A DNA stretch of 64,000 nucleotides from Actinomycetota bacterium (GTDB lineage Bacteria > Actinomycetota > Nitriliruptoria > Nitriliruptorales > Nitriliruptoraceae), in contig JAHWKY010000008.1 in NCBI GenBank assembly GCA_019347575.1, forward strand, positions 94,940 to 158,939. The letters are read 5' to 3'. A program made the position numbers and the translations under genes. Positions 40,801-47,086 of the stretch are shown in pieces. Numbering within the stretch: position 1 is the stretch's first letter; every line of letters begins with the position of its first letter. The notes below the pieces were generated by a model. The model did no database searches. It was not told where the DNA came from and saw nothing but the letters and a program-made list of their open reading frames with translations.

Positions 40801-40923
40801 GCGCCAGAGGCCGCGCCGGCGCGGGTGGCCGCCGCGACGGCCACGGACACGGCCGCAGCGGTGTTCGTGCTGCTGGTCCTGGCGGGAGCGGTCGTGCTGC
40901 TGGCTCGCCGCCGGGGAGCCTGA
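37843..40923 (+). CDS. Membrane-anchored neutral/alkaline ceramidase-like protein
   Basis: 1026 residues. A signal peptide (MRSFLAPLVAAALTVGALVAA) is followed by a neutral-ceramidase-like domain: RAGVGIADAT near the start, ILHAASHNHSSPYY (zinc-ligand region near residue 150), MNWGQHPESLDG and VFSQGDVGSAEGPYDG (counterpart of the active-site Ser region, but without the usual GDVSPN). A beta-rich C-terminal extension (about 700-970) and a final membrane helix with an RRRGA tail suggest anchoring to the membrane; no LPxTG motif is present. Neutral ceramidases cleave the amide of ceramides; the altered active-site motif makes amidase activity on some other lipid or none at all possible. It is divergent from GH92. 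Confidence 0.82.
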   Translation: MRSFLAPLVAAALTVGALVAAPTVSIASADDAIADWDGIRAGVGIADATWHVGASSGQYSDFAFPTGAVSGGDVDPHHHATYKSSSYGVQSRLTVRALVVEGTNGERVALLKSDNYLAQDLLLRRVGQLLADDPGSQIGYDDILHAASHNHSSPYYSTPSWGVWLFQDAMDLRMLEYQAQAMYRAIREAEIDLAPARMGATTVHHELYKGNIMRPQTADDGSPAGFPNDYGDEGLPVLRFDRLTEDGFEPMGIWMNWGQHPESLDGYDLITADFLAPLERFVERDTGAKLVFSQGDVGSAEGPYDGWNRGRMDDGTLIAWAHIGHAQTERGARLLADAVVEGFEAIGQGEGDVPYATHFEVGAINGWVPGPISHPYPSVSNCRTEPTVEGDPGSPILGLPDCARSGALGSPLDPLYENLRAHGLPVPANYDAPSFTGVQENVRLRLQAIKLGDIIIASCACEAQVDLILNFESRANDVVGDLHDGFDWFEDPNTTCTQGESGEWTCQYADPEARGGRSWTFSDAAYQRYQAQVHNPADGWDELDYAPYANSEPDDPAEIKGNFTTEELDEQTGYALAIGVGHAGDYNGYTVSYREYMGYDHYRKALTSHGPHTADYMSTWMTRMARDLNDPSYSYVEEMTAQDPTTVARLAADEARQVAQSELLGRAAGTAYTAWLAALPADVGPAEILADGQPGDVSRFDAATVTWRGGSNAVDNPTVVVEREVDGAWQPFADMSGEVQTMLDMPNGVQGVADTYTGSQEWRWTASFEAFTGGPNPALGSTPPGEYRFVIDGVISGGLGEGRSTYHLESDSFTVSVWDGIPAPTVSVDGDVVTVQTERVLYPRTYESDFPFVSDDGRGGLVDPETGEAVPDDLRVCETCSFRAWAFEGEVAAVDVTIRRTDGSEEIVGATPAGDGRWTVSGLQLADGDEVVVAAGGVRDQDGNVNGLGSDVEVVTLTLSGTDEVIIRPALPDAAQDGRTPAGSSHAPEAAPARVAAATATDTAAAVFVLLVLAGAVVLLARRRGA

Positions 40924-40986
40924 CGCCACGCGCCACGGTCCACCGTCGGCAGCCCGGGGCCGCCGGCACCCCGCGCGTCCACCCCC

Positions 40987-41154
40987 CATCCACAGGGGCT
41001 GTGGAAACTGGGGATGGACCTGGGCGGATGACCCAGGAAGGTCACGCTGCGTAGTGCATCACCCGCGCCCAGCCACCACCACCCCCCGGAGGGCCTACCG
41101 GCGTCGTCCGTACGGCCAGCTCCTGTGGAGAGATCTGGGGACGGATGTGGATGA
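40987..41154. other. Cluster of DnaA-box-like sites in a 420-bp intergenic region
   Basis: Four 9-mers resemble TT(A/G)TCCACA: 40987-40995 (CCATCCACA), 41001-41009 (minus TTTCCACA-like), 41124-41132, and 41146-41154 (minus TCATCCACA, eight of nine). The first two form a perfect inverted repeat TCCACAG-GGG-CTGTGGA. Nothing else was recognised in the gene-free stretch 40924-41343. There are no dnaA, dnaN or gyrB neighbours, so it is not called an origin. Confidence 0.35.
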
Positions 41155-41343
41155 CACCCCGCGCAGGTCGCGGACGAGGACGTGCGCGCAGTGACGAGAT
41201 GCGCCCCGCTGCGGATACTGCGGCGCCGACCACGGGGCTGCTTGGTCTCCGCCGGGCGCGTCGTTGCAGTCGGTTCGGGGCCCGTGGCTATCCTGCGCGC
41301 GGCTCGGAGCCGGCCGGGTCGTAGCCGTCGTTCGGAGGTGGAC

Positions 41344-41694
41344 GTGGGTCGTGCCCGCGAGGTCTGGGACCGCATCGTCGAGATCTGGACGAGCGCGGAC
41401 ACGTCCGACGTCCCCGCGCTGTACACGGCCGATGCGCTCTACCTCGAGCCGTACAACCCACCGCACAACGGCAACCTGCTCATCCAGGCGTACGTCAAGG
41501 ACTACCTCGCAGGCAAGGACGACCTCGCCATCGAGGTCAAGCGCGCGTTCGAGGACGCCGAGGGGCGCGGCATCGCCATCGAGTGGATGCTGTCGTACAC
41601 CGCCGGCGGGCGTCGCTGGTCCGACCTGCCGCGTGCGACCTTCATCGAGCTCAACGACGACGGCATGGTGGTCTACCACCGGGACTACTTCTGA
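41344..41694 (+). CDS. SnoaL-like (NTF2 superfamily) small protein
   Basis: 116-residue cytosolic protein with a cone-shaped alpha+beta barrel pattern: REVWDRIVEIWTSADTSDVPALYTADALYLEP, then IQAYVKDYLA, GIAIEWMLSYTAGG and IELNDDGMVVYHRDYF. This is the SnoaL/NTF2 fold used by polyketide cyclases, isomerases and many proteins of unknown function; the sequence does not decide between them. The GTG at 41344 has GGAGG five bases upstream; the open frame extends much further upstream without support. It stands alone between the ceramidase gene and the convergent HAD phosphatase gene. Confidence 0.8.
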   Translation: MGRAREVWDRIVEIWTSADTSDVPALYTADALYLEPYNPPHNGNLLIQAYVKDYLAGKDDLAIEVKRAFEDAEGRGIAIEWMLSYTAGGRRWSDLPRATFIELNDDGMVVYHRDYF

Positions 41695-41750
41695 GCCTTT
41701 CCTTTGCGACGCCGCATCCGCGTCGTCGATAGGGGCTTGGCGCGTCGCCC

Positions 41751-41888
41751 GCGGCCGAGAGCGCGGTCTCGGCCGCTCGGTGAGCAGGGGGACCCGCACG
41801 CCTGCTCCTGACGCTGGCGACGTCGCCCGTGGTCACTGGGCGTTCTGGGCCACGGGGCCTCTCCCGGCAACCCGCATCTGCGCGGGTT
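41751..41888. terminator. Convergent terminator region between SnoaL-like and HAD genes
   Basis: A perfect 10-bp hairpin GCGGCCGAGA / TCTCGGCCGC (41751-41776) is followed, near the HAD stop, by AACCCGC-ATCTGC-GCGGGTT and a short pyrimidine tract (41869-41888). Placed between convergent genes, they probably end both transcripts. No coding signal was seen in 41695-41907. Confidence 0.6.
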
Positions 41889-41907
41889 TCCTCACTGCAC
41901 GCCCGCC

Positions 41908-42942
41908 TCAACCGGGGTTGGTGTTCTCTCTGAGCAGGTAGCGGGCGAGGGCGGCGGCAGCCACTACCGCCAGGGCGATGATGAGGGCTTCGTTCGGGGG
42001 GCGGTGGACGTCGGGGAGGCGCTGGCGTAGCGACACGGGGGAGTGGAAGTCGCGGGTGTCCCAGCCCATCGCGACGGCGGCGGCGCGCAGCTCGCGGTCG
42101 GGGTTGACCGCGACCGGGTGGCCGACCGTGTCGAGGAACGGCAGGTCGGTGATCGAGTCCGAGTACGCGTAGCACCCGGTCAGGTCGTAGCCGCGGGTCT
42201 CGGCGACCTGCGCGACGGCGTTGGCCTTGTTCCGGCCGTAGCCGTAGTACTCCAGCGTGCCGTCGTAGCGGCCCTCGGCGTCCACGCCTGCCCGGGTCGC
42301 GATGACGTCGCGGATGCCGAGGCTGCGGGCGAAGGGGATGACCACCTCCTCCCCCGAGCTCGACACGACCCAGATGTCGCGCCCCGCCGCGCGGTGCTCC
42401 TCGAACAGCTCCAGCGCCTCGCGGTACACGTACGGCGCGATGGCCTCCTCCATCGTCTCGATCACGAGCCGCCGGACGCGCTCCGCCTCCCAGCCCCGGG
42501 TGAGGTCGAGCAGCGCCCGTCGCATCTGCTCCATCTTGCTGTGGTCCGCGCCCACGAGCTGGTAGACGGCCTGCGCGTACATCCCCTTCAGCACCGTCGT
42601 GGGGGCGATGAGCCCGTCGCGGTAGAGGGTCCGGCCCATGAGCAGGGTCGAGGAGCGCGCGATGATGGTCTTGTCGAGGTCGAAGAACGCGGCCGCCGTC
42701 GCCCCGGTCCGTCCTACCCGCACCTCCTCGAGCATGGCGTCGCTGAGCCGGTCGGCGTGCTCGCGTCCGTAGCGCTCCTCGGTCTCGGCGGCGGCCTCGT
42801 CGTCGTCACGACCGAACACGGCGCGGAGACGGTCGATGACCGACCGGTCGGGTGAGGCTGGCGCTGTCTCCTCGTCCGCCTCGGAGCGAACGGGGGCAGG
42901 CTCGGGGACGCCCGGCTCGTCCGGCTCTGGGGGCTGGTCCAC
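41908..42942 (-). CDS. HAD-IB family phosphatase, SerB-like, membrane-tailed
   Basis: 344 residues. The HAD motifs are complete: AAFFDLDKTII (nucleophile Asp near residue 90), VVSSSGEEVV (motif II), and YAYSDSITDLPFLDTVG (motif IV), with the phosphoserine-phosphatase-like cap between them; GRNKANAVAQVAE supplies motif III. A C-terminal helix (LIIALAVVAAAALARYLL) probably tethers it to the membrane. This is the homologue of the actinobacterial HAD protein found divergently upstream of ssd/tadA (Rv3661 in M. tuberculosis), and the same arrangement is kept here. The GTG at 42942 has GAGG seven bases upstream; ATG 42948 has no spacing for a ribosome binding site. The substrate is unknown. Confidence 0.9.
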   Translation of the reverse strand: MDQPPEPDEPGVPEPAPVRSEADEETAPASPDRSVIDRLRAVFGRDDDEAAAETEERYGREHADRLSDAMLEEVRVGRTGATAAAFFDLDKTIIARSSTLLMGRTLYRDGLIAPTTVLKGMYAQAVYQLVGADHSKMEQMRRALLDLTRGWEAERVRRLVIETMEEAIAPYVYREALELFEEHRAAGRDIWVVSSSGEEVVIPFARSLGIRDVIATRAGVDAEGRYDGTLEYYGYGRNKANAVAQVAETRGYDLTGCYAYSDSITDLPFLDTVGHPVAVNPDRELRAAAVAMGWDTRDFHSPVSLRQRLPDVHRPPNEALIIALAVVAAAALARYLLRENTNPG

Positions 42943-43071
42943 GCGCATCCTCGGGTGGGCTCACCGGAGGATAACGACGGCACCGTGGCCGCCATCCACA
43001 GCCGCCGCGGTCCGCGCGACCCGTACGACGCACCCGCCCCGTACGGTCGCCCCGACCGAGCGGAGCACGTG

Positions 43072-43938
43072 GTGGACCCATCGACCCCCTACCGGGCGAG
43101 GCTGGCTGGCCCGCACGCGGACGCGCTGGTGCGCTGGTTCGACACCGAGCTCGGGTGGTACGCGGTCCAGGACCCAGGTGAGGCGCCGTGGCTGACGGTG
43201 GCGGACGTAGCCGGCGCCATCGCGGAGCCCGGCCCGGCCGACGTGCTGCTCCTCGCGAGCGGCGACGGCGCCGTCGAGGCGGCTCGTGCGGCGGTGGCCT
43301 GCGCGGATCCGCACGTCGTGGTGTGGCCCGACGACCGTGACGCCCTGCGAGCACTGGCCCCGCAGCCGCCCGCGCCCCGCGCCGTCGATCGCATCGAGGT
43401 CGGCGGGGCGTCCGGCGGTGTGGGGACGACGACCGTCGCGGCGGCGCTCGCCGGCCTGGCCGCGTGGGGAGGACAGGCCGTTCTGCTGCTGTCGGCGCCG
43501 GGCGGGCCACTGCCGGCGGAGACACCCATTGTCGCGGCGGAGGATCTCGCCGGGGTCCACACGTGGTCGGCGGCGAACGTGGTCCCGGGCGTCGCGGGTC
43601 TGCGTTGTCTCGGCGTCGCGGGCGAGGTGGCCGGTCTCGATCCCGGCGAGGCCGCGGTCGTGATCGTCGACCGCGGCGTCCGTCACGACGTCGACGTGCT
43701 CGTCGTGCGGCGAGACCGGGCCGGGCTCGATGCGCTCGGGCGGACGACGGCCGGGGCGGTCGTCGTGCTCGATCACGGCATCGCACCGCCTGGAGCGGTG
43801 CGCGAGGCCATCGGGACACGCCGCTTCGTGGTCGTGCCGTGGTCCCGACGTGTGGCGCGTGCCGCGTGGGAGGATCGTCTCCCCGCAGCCCTGCCGGGCA
43901 CGTGGCTGGACGTCCTGCGCCCCGTCCTCGGCGCGTAG
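43072..43938 (+). CDS. ssd: Septum-site-determining-like / CpaE-type ATPase of the Tad locus
   Basis: About 288 residues. The N-terminal 100 residues resemble a degenerate receiver-like domain; the C-terminal part is a MinD/ParA-type ATPase with a deviant P-loop GGASGGVGTTTVAAALAG (the second motif Lys is replaced by Thr). It corresponds to Ssd/CpaE proteins that position or regulate the Tad secretion ATPase; loss of the P-loop Lys suggests reduced or absent ATP hydrolysis. It is divergent from the HAD gene and upstream of tadA, the same order as in mycobacteria. The start is uncertain: GTG 43072 has GGAG six bases upstream; GTG 42955 or 42985 would add up to 39 residues. Confidence 0.82.
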   Translation: MDPSTPYRARLAGPHADALVRWFDTELGWYAVQDPGEAPWLTVADVAGAIAEPGPADVLLLASGDGAVEAARAAVACADPHVVVWPDDRDALRALAPQPPAPRAVDRIEVGGASGGVGTTTVAAALAGLAAWGGQAVLLLSAPGGPLPAETPIVAAEDLAGVHTWSAANVVPGVAGLRCLGVAGEVAGLDPGEAAVVIVDRGVRHDVDVLVVRRDRAGLDALGRTTAGAVVVLDHGIAPPGAVREAIGTRRFVVVPWSRRVARAAWEDRLPAALPGTWLDVLRPVLGA

Positions 43939-44035
43939 ACCATCTGCTCGTTCCACAGCCCGCCCCGATCCATCCTCGCATCCCCGCATCCGGGGCGTAG
44001 GGTGTCGGCGACCGAGCCGGGGGCGGCCCGGGACC

Positions 44036-45187
44036 GTGACACACCGCCACCCCGCCGTCGATCCGGCCAGCCAGCCCGCCGCCGATCCCGTGCTGCGCGC
44101 GGCCGTGGAACAGCGCCTGCTCGCGGACGCCGAGGTCGCGGCCGCGCCCGGTGATCGCTCGGCACTGCGCCGCGCGGTCGCACGGGCCCTCGCTGCCGAG
44201 GGGATCATCGTCGCGCCCGCACGCTGGGCGACCCTCGTGCGCGATCTGGTCGACGACCTCGGAGGCCTCGGTCCGCTCGAGACGCTCCTGCGCGATCCGG
44301 ACGTCACCGACGTCCTGGTGAACGGGCCCTGCGACGTCTGGGTCGAGCGACGCGGCGTCCTCGCTCCGGCGGGCGCCGCCTTCCGCGACGAAGATCACGT
44401 CACGCACGTGCTGCAGCGGGTCCTGGGCCCACTCGGCGTGCGTCTCGACCGTGCGCATCCGTGGGCCGACGCCGTCCTCGATGGCGGCGTCCGGCTCCAC
44501 GCCGTGATCCCCCCGCTGGCGCCCACCACGGCCTTGACCCTCCGCCGCGTCGCCACGCTCGTGCCCACGTGGGGCGATCTCGAAGCCGCTGGCACGGTCC
44601 AGCACGGGACCGCCGCGGTCCTCCACGAGCTGATCGAGGCGCGCCGCAACGTCGTGATCAGCGGGCCCGCCGGCGTCGGCAAGACCACGCTCCTCAGCCG
44701 CCTCGTCCGAGACGTGGGCGGCGATCGGGTGGTCATCATCGAGGACGTCGCCGAGCTGGACCCGGGTGACCGCCACGCGGTGATGCTCCGCACGACCGCG
44801 CCGACGCCTGACGGGGGCGCGGGGATCGGACTCGGTCGCCTCGTCCGCAACGCGCTGCGGATGCGCCCCGACCGCCTCGTCATCGGCGAGGTCCGGGGCG
44901 CCGAGGTCGCCGATCTGCTCCAGGCGATGAACACGGGCCACGCAGGCTCGATGACCACCGTGCACGCCAACTCCGCCGAGGACGCGCTCGTGCGCCTCGA
45001 GGGCATGGCGCTGCTGGCCGGGATCCCCGTCGAGGCAGCCCGCGCCCAGGTCGCGACCGCCGTCGATGCGGTGGTGTCGCTGGCGCGGGGACCGGACGGC
45101 ACACGTCAGCTCGCCGAGATCGTCACCGTCGAGGCGGCCCGGGACAGGGCGGGGACGCGACCGCGCGCACGGAGGGTGCACCCGTGA
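44036..45187 (+). CDS. tadA: Tad/Flp pilus assembly ATPase
   Basis: 383-residue hexameric secretion ATPase that powers Flp pilin assembly. Motifs in order: DPDVTDVLVNGP (N-domain), ISGPAGVGKTTLLSRL (Walker A near residue 210), VIIEDVAELDP (Asp box), LRMRPDRLVIGEVRGAE (Walker B) and TGHAGSMTTVHAN (His box). All are intact. The GTG at 44036 fits the domain start, but its ribosome binding site is weak. The last codons overlap the next gene by 4 bp (GTGA), so translation is coupled. It heads the cluster tadA, tadB/C, flp, tadE, tadE-like. Confidence 0.94.
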   Translation: MTHRHPAVDPASQPAADPVLRAAVEQRLLADAEVAAAPGDRSALRRAVARALAAEGIIVAPARWATLVRDLVDDLGGLGPLETLLRDPDVTDVLVNGPCDVWVERRGVLAPAGAAFRDEDHVTHVLQRVLGPLGVRLDRAHPWADAVLDGGVRLHAVIPPLAPTTALTLRRVATLVPTWGDLEAAGTVQHGTAAVLHELIEARRNVVISGPAGVGKTTLLSRLVRDVGGDRVVIIEDVAELDPGDRHAVMLRTTAPTPDGGAGIGLGRLVRNALRMRPDRLVIGEVRGAEVADLLQAMNTGHAGSMTTVHANSAEDALVRLEGMALLAGIPVEAARAQVATAVDAVVSLARGPDGTRQLAEIVTVEAARDRAGTRPRARRVHP

Positions 45188-46023
45188 GCGGCGCCCTCGA
45201 CGAGGTCCGTGCCCGCCTCGAGGTGGGCGCTCCCGTCCCCCCGGACGCCGATCTGCACCCGCGGTTGCACCGCGCGCTCCAACTGGCGCGAGCGGTCGGG
45301 GCGCCCGCCCTACCCGCACTCGACGCGGCGGCGGCGGCGCTCGATGACGACGACCGCCGACGTCGGGCACTGCAGGTCGCCACGGCTCAAGCCCGGACCG
45401 TCGCCGTCGGTCTCGTCGTCCTGCCGCTGCTCGCGCTCCCCGTCTTCGGAGCCATGACCGGCGTGGATGTCCTGGGCTTCTACGCCTCGCCCGCTGGGCG
45501 GGTGGTCGCGGTGCTGGCCGTGGGTCTGTTCACGGCCGGAGCCGCGATCGCGGCGCTGCTGCTCCGCAGCGCCACCGCCGATCGTCCCGACCGGCTCGGC
45601 GCCGTGACGGATCTCGACGAGGTCGCGGACCTCGTCGCCACCGCCCTGAGCTCCGGCGCCCCGGCGGGCTTCGCGCTCCGAGCGACCGCACGCGTCCTCC
45701 CTCATCACGCCGCACAGCTCGAGCGGCTCGCGCTCGTGATCGAGCGGGGCGTCGCCCCGTCGCACCCGGTGTCCCCGCGAGCAGGGTTCGACCGCATCGC
45801 CGCCCTCGTCCGCACCGGCATCTCGTGGGGTGCGCCGGTCGCGCCGTCGCTGCGCCGTCTCGGCCGGGACGTCCGCGCCGAGCGTCTCGCGGCAGCTCTC
45901 GCCCGTGCGGAGGCGCTGCCCGCTCGCCTGACCTTCCCCACCGCCCTGTGTCTGCTGCCCGCGACCGTGCTGTCGATCGGCGCCCCGCTGCTCGCCTCCG
46001 GTCTCGCGGCGGCCGGCACCTGA
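45184..46023 (+). CDS. Condensed TadB/TadC inner-membrane platform protein
   Basis: 279 residues. Pilus platforms of this type usually need two T2SSF proteins, TadB and TadC, of about 250-300 residues each. Here one short gene carries the end of one T2SSF-like unit (RLHRALQLARAVG...LDAAAAAL and helices VAVGLVVLPLLALPVFG, VVAVLAVGLFTAGAAIAALLL) followed by a second partial unit (VADLVATALSSGAPAGFALRATARVLP ... LPARLTFPTALCLLPATVLSIGAPLLAS). I read it as a fused and shortened TadB+TadC. It overlaps tadA by 4 bp and is followed by the pilin gene after 15 bp. Confidence 0.78.
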   Translation: MSGALDEVRARLEVGAPVPPDADLHPRLHRALQLARAVGAPALPALDAAAAALDDDDRRRRALQVATAQARTVAVGLVVLPLLALPVFGAMTGVDVLGFYASPAGRVVAVLAVGLFTAGAAIAALLLRSATADRPDRLGAVTDLDEVADLVATALSSGAPAGFALRATARVLPHHAAQLERLALVIERGVAPSHPVSPRAGFDRIAALVRTGISWGAPVAPSLRRLGRDVRAERLAAALARAEALPARLTFPTALCLLPATVLSIGAPLLASGLAAAGT

Positions 46024-46038
46024 ACCGAAAGGTCCACC

Positions 46039-46215
46039 GTGAACCACGACCACCGCAGCCGCGCCGAGGGGGGATCGCTCGTCTCCGAGTACGGGCTGAT
46101 CGTCGTCGTCGGGGCGACCATCGCCTCGCTCGTGATCAAGTGGGCATCCGGCGGCGCCATCTGGGAGCTGCTCGGGGCGTTGACCACCAAGGTCAAGGCC
46201 CTGGTCGGCGCGTGA
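46039..46215 (+). CDS. flp: Flp-type pilin (DUF4244-like)
   Basis: 58 residues. A short leader ends in Gly-Gly, followed by SLVSEYGLIVVVGATIASL, which fits the Flp processing rule: cleavage after Gly with Glu at +5 and Tyr at +6 and one hydrophobic helix. The prepilin peptidase is not in the window. AAAGG lies six bases before the GTG. Its stop overlaps the start of the TadE-like gene by 4 bp. It is expected to be the major pilus subunit. Confidence 0.88.
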   Translation: MNHDHRSRAEGGSLVSEYGLIVVVGATIASLVIKWASGGAIWELLGALTTKVKALVGA

Positions 46216-46595
46216 GCATGCCGTGCGCGTCGCCGTGGCGGCGCGAGGGCGGCTCGGTCAGTCTCGAGTTCGCCCTCGCGCTCCCGGCGTTCTTCCTCAT
46301 CGTGCTCGCGTTCCTGCACACCGTCGGGTTCGCCCGCGACCTCGTCGTCGTCCAGGTCGCCGCGCGCGAGGGAGCACGAGCGGCCGCGGTCTCCCGTGAC
46401 GATGCGACCGTCCGTGCGGCGGTCGATGCTGCCGTCGACGGCCGGGCAGCGCGGATCTCGATCTCGCCGCGACAGCGCAGCACCGGTGACCTCGTCCGGG
46501 TCGAGGTGATCCTGCCGACGCGCCTGCCGGTCGGACCACCGACGGTCACCGGCACGGCGGTCGCCCGCGTCGAGGCGATCGTGGACGCACCGTGA
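46212..46595 (+). CDS. tadE: TadE-like minor pseudopilin
   Basis: 127 residues. EGGSVSLEFALALPAFFLIVLAFLH is the TadE-type N-terminal segment with a single helix; the exported part (residues about 45-127) is Arg/Val-rich and ends VARVEAIVDAP. TadE proteins are thought to be minor pilins that help assemble Flp pili. The GTG at 46212 overlaps the flp stop; ATG 46218 is the alternative. The stop overlaps the next gene's start. Confidence 0.87.
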   Translation: MSMPCASPWRREGGSVSLEFALALPAFFLIVLAFLHTVGFARDLVVVQVAAREGARAAAVSRDDATVRAAVDAAVDGRAARISISPRQRSTGDLVRVEVILPTRLPVGPPTVTGTAVARVEAIVDAP

Positions 46596-47086
46596 TGCGG
46601 CGGCGACGCACCCGCCCCGCTGAGGACGGCAGCGCCCCGCTGCTCGGCGTGGGCGGACTCGCGGCCGTGATGCTCGTCGCCGTCGCCGTGCTCGACCTCG
46701 GTGCCTACCTCACCGCCGCGGTGCGGGCACAGGCCGCTGCGGACGCGGCTGCGCTCGCCGCAGCGGCGGTCGCGCACCCGCACGGCCGCGCGCGCGGCCT
46801 CCCGATCGAGGCCGCACGTGCACTCGCGGAGGCTCACGGGGCGAGCTTGGGCTCGTGCTCGTGCGCCACCGGATCGCGGACGGTCGAGGTGTCGGTCTCG
46901 GTGGACGTACCCGCCGTGGTCGTCACCCGGTTCGCCGCCCGCCGGGTCGTGGCCACCGCATCGGCGACGCTCGTGCCGCCCGCTGCCGCGCCTGATCAGC
47001 GGGTGGGCTGGAGAGTGCGCTCGAGCGCCGCCTCGATCTCGCGGAGCGCCCGATCCTCGGTGTCCGGCGACGGACGAGCGTGGTGA
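46592..47086 (+). CDS. TadE-like (helicase/secretion neighborhood) protein
   Basis: 164 residues. DGSAPLLGVGGLAAVMLVAVAVLDLGAYL gives one membrane helix, followed by a putative coiled Ala-rich stretch (RAQAAADAAALAAAAVA) and an exported domain. It matches the Rv3654c-type TadE-like family that ends actinobacterial Tad clusters. The last about 30 codons (after LVPPAAAP) are Ser/Arg-rich, unlike the family, and lie antisense to the end of the transglutaminase gene: the two overlap by 91 bp. A lost stop codon is the likely reason. The GTG at 46592 overlaps the tadE stop. Confidence 0.82.
   Translation: MMRRRRTRPAEDGSAPLLGVGGLAAVMLVAVAVLDLGAYLTAAVRAQAAADAAALAAAAVAHPHGRARGLPIEAARALAEAHGASLGSCSCATGSRTVEVSVSVDVPAVVVTRFAARRVVATASATLVPPAAAPDQRVGWRVRSSAASISRSARSSVSGDGRAW

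Noticed and set aside
40987..41154. Chromosomal replication origin
   Set aside because: Only near-consensus DnaA boxes, no AT-rich unwinding element and no dnaA/dnaN/gyrB neighbours.
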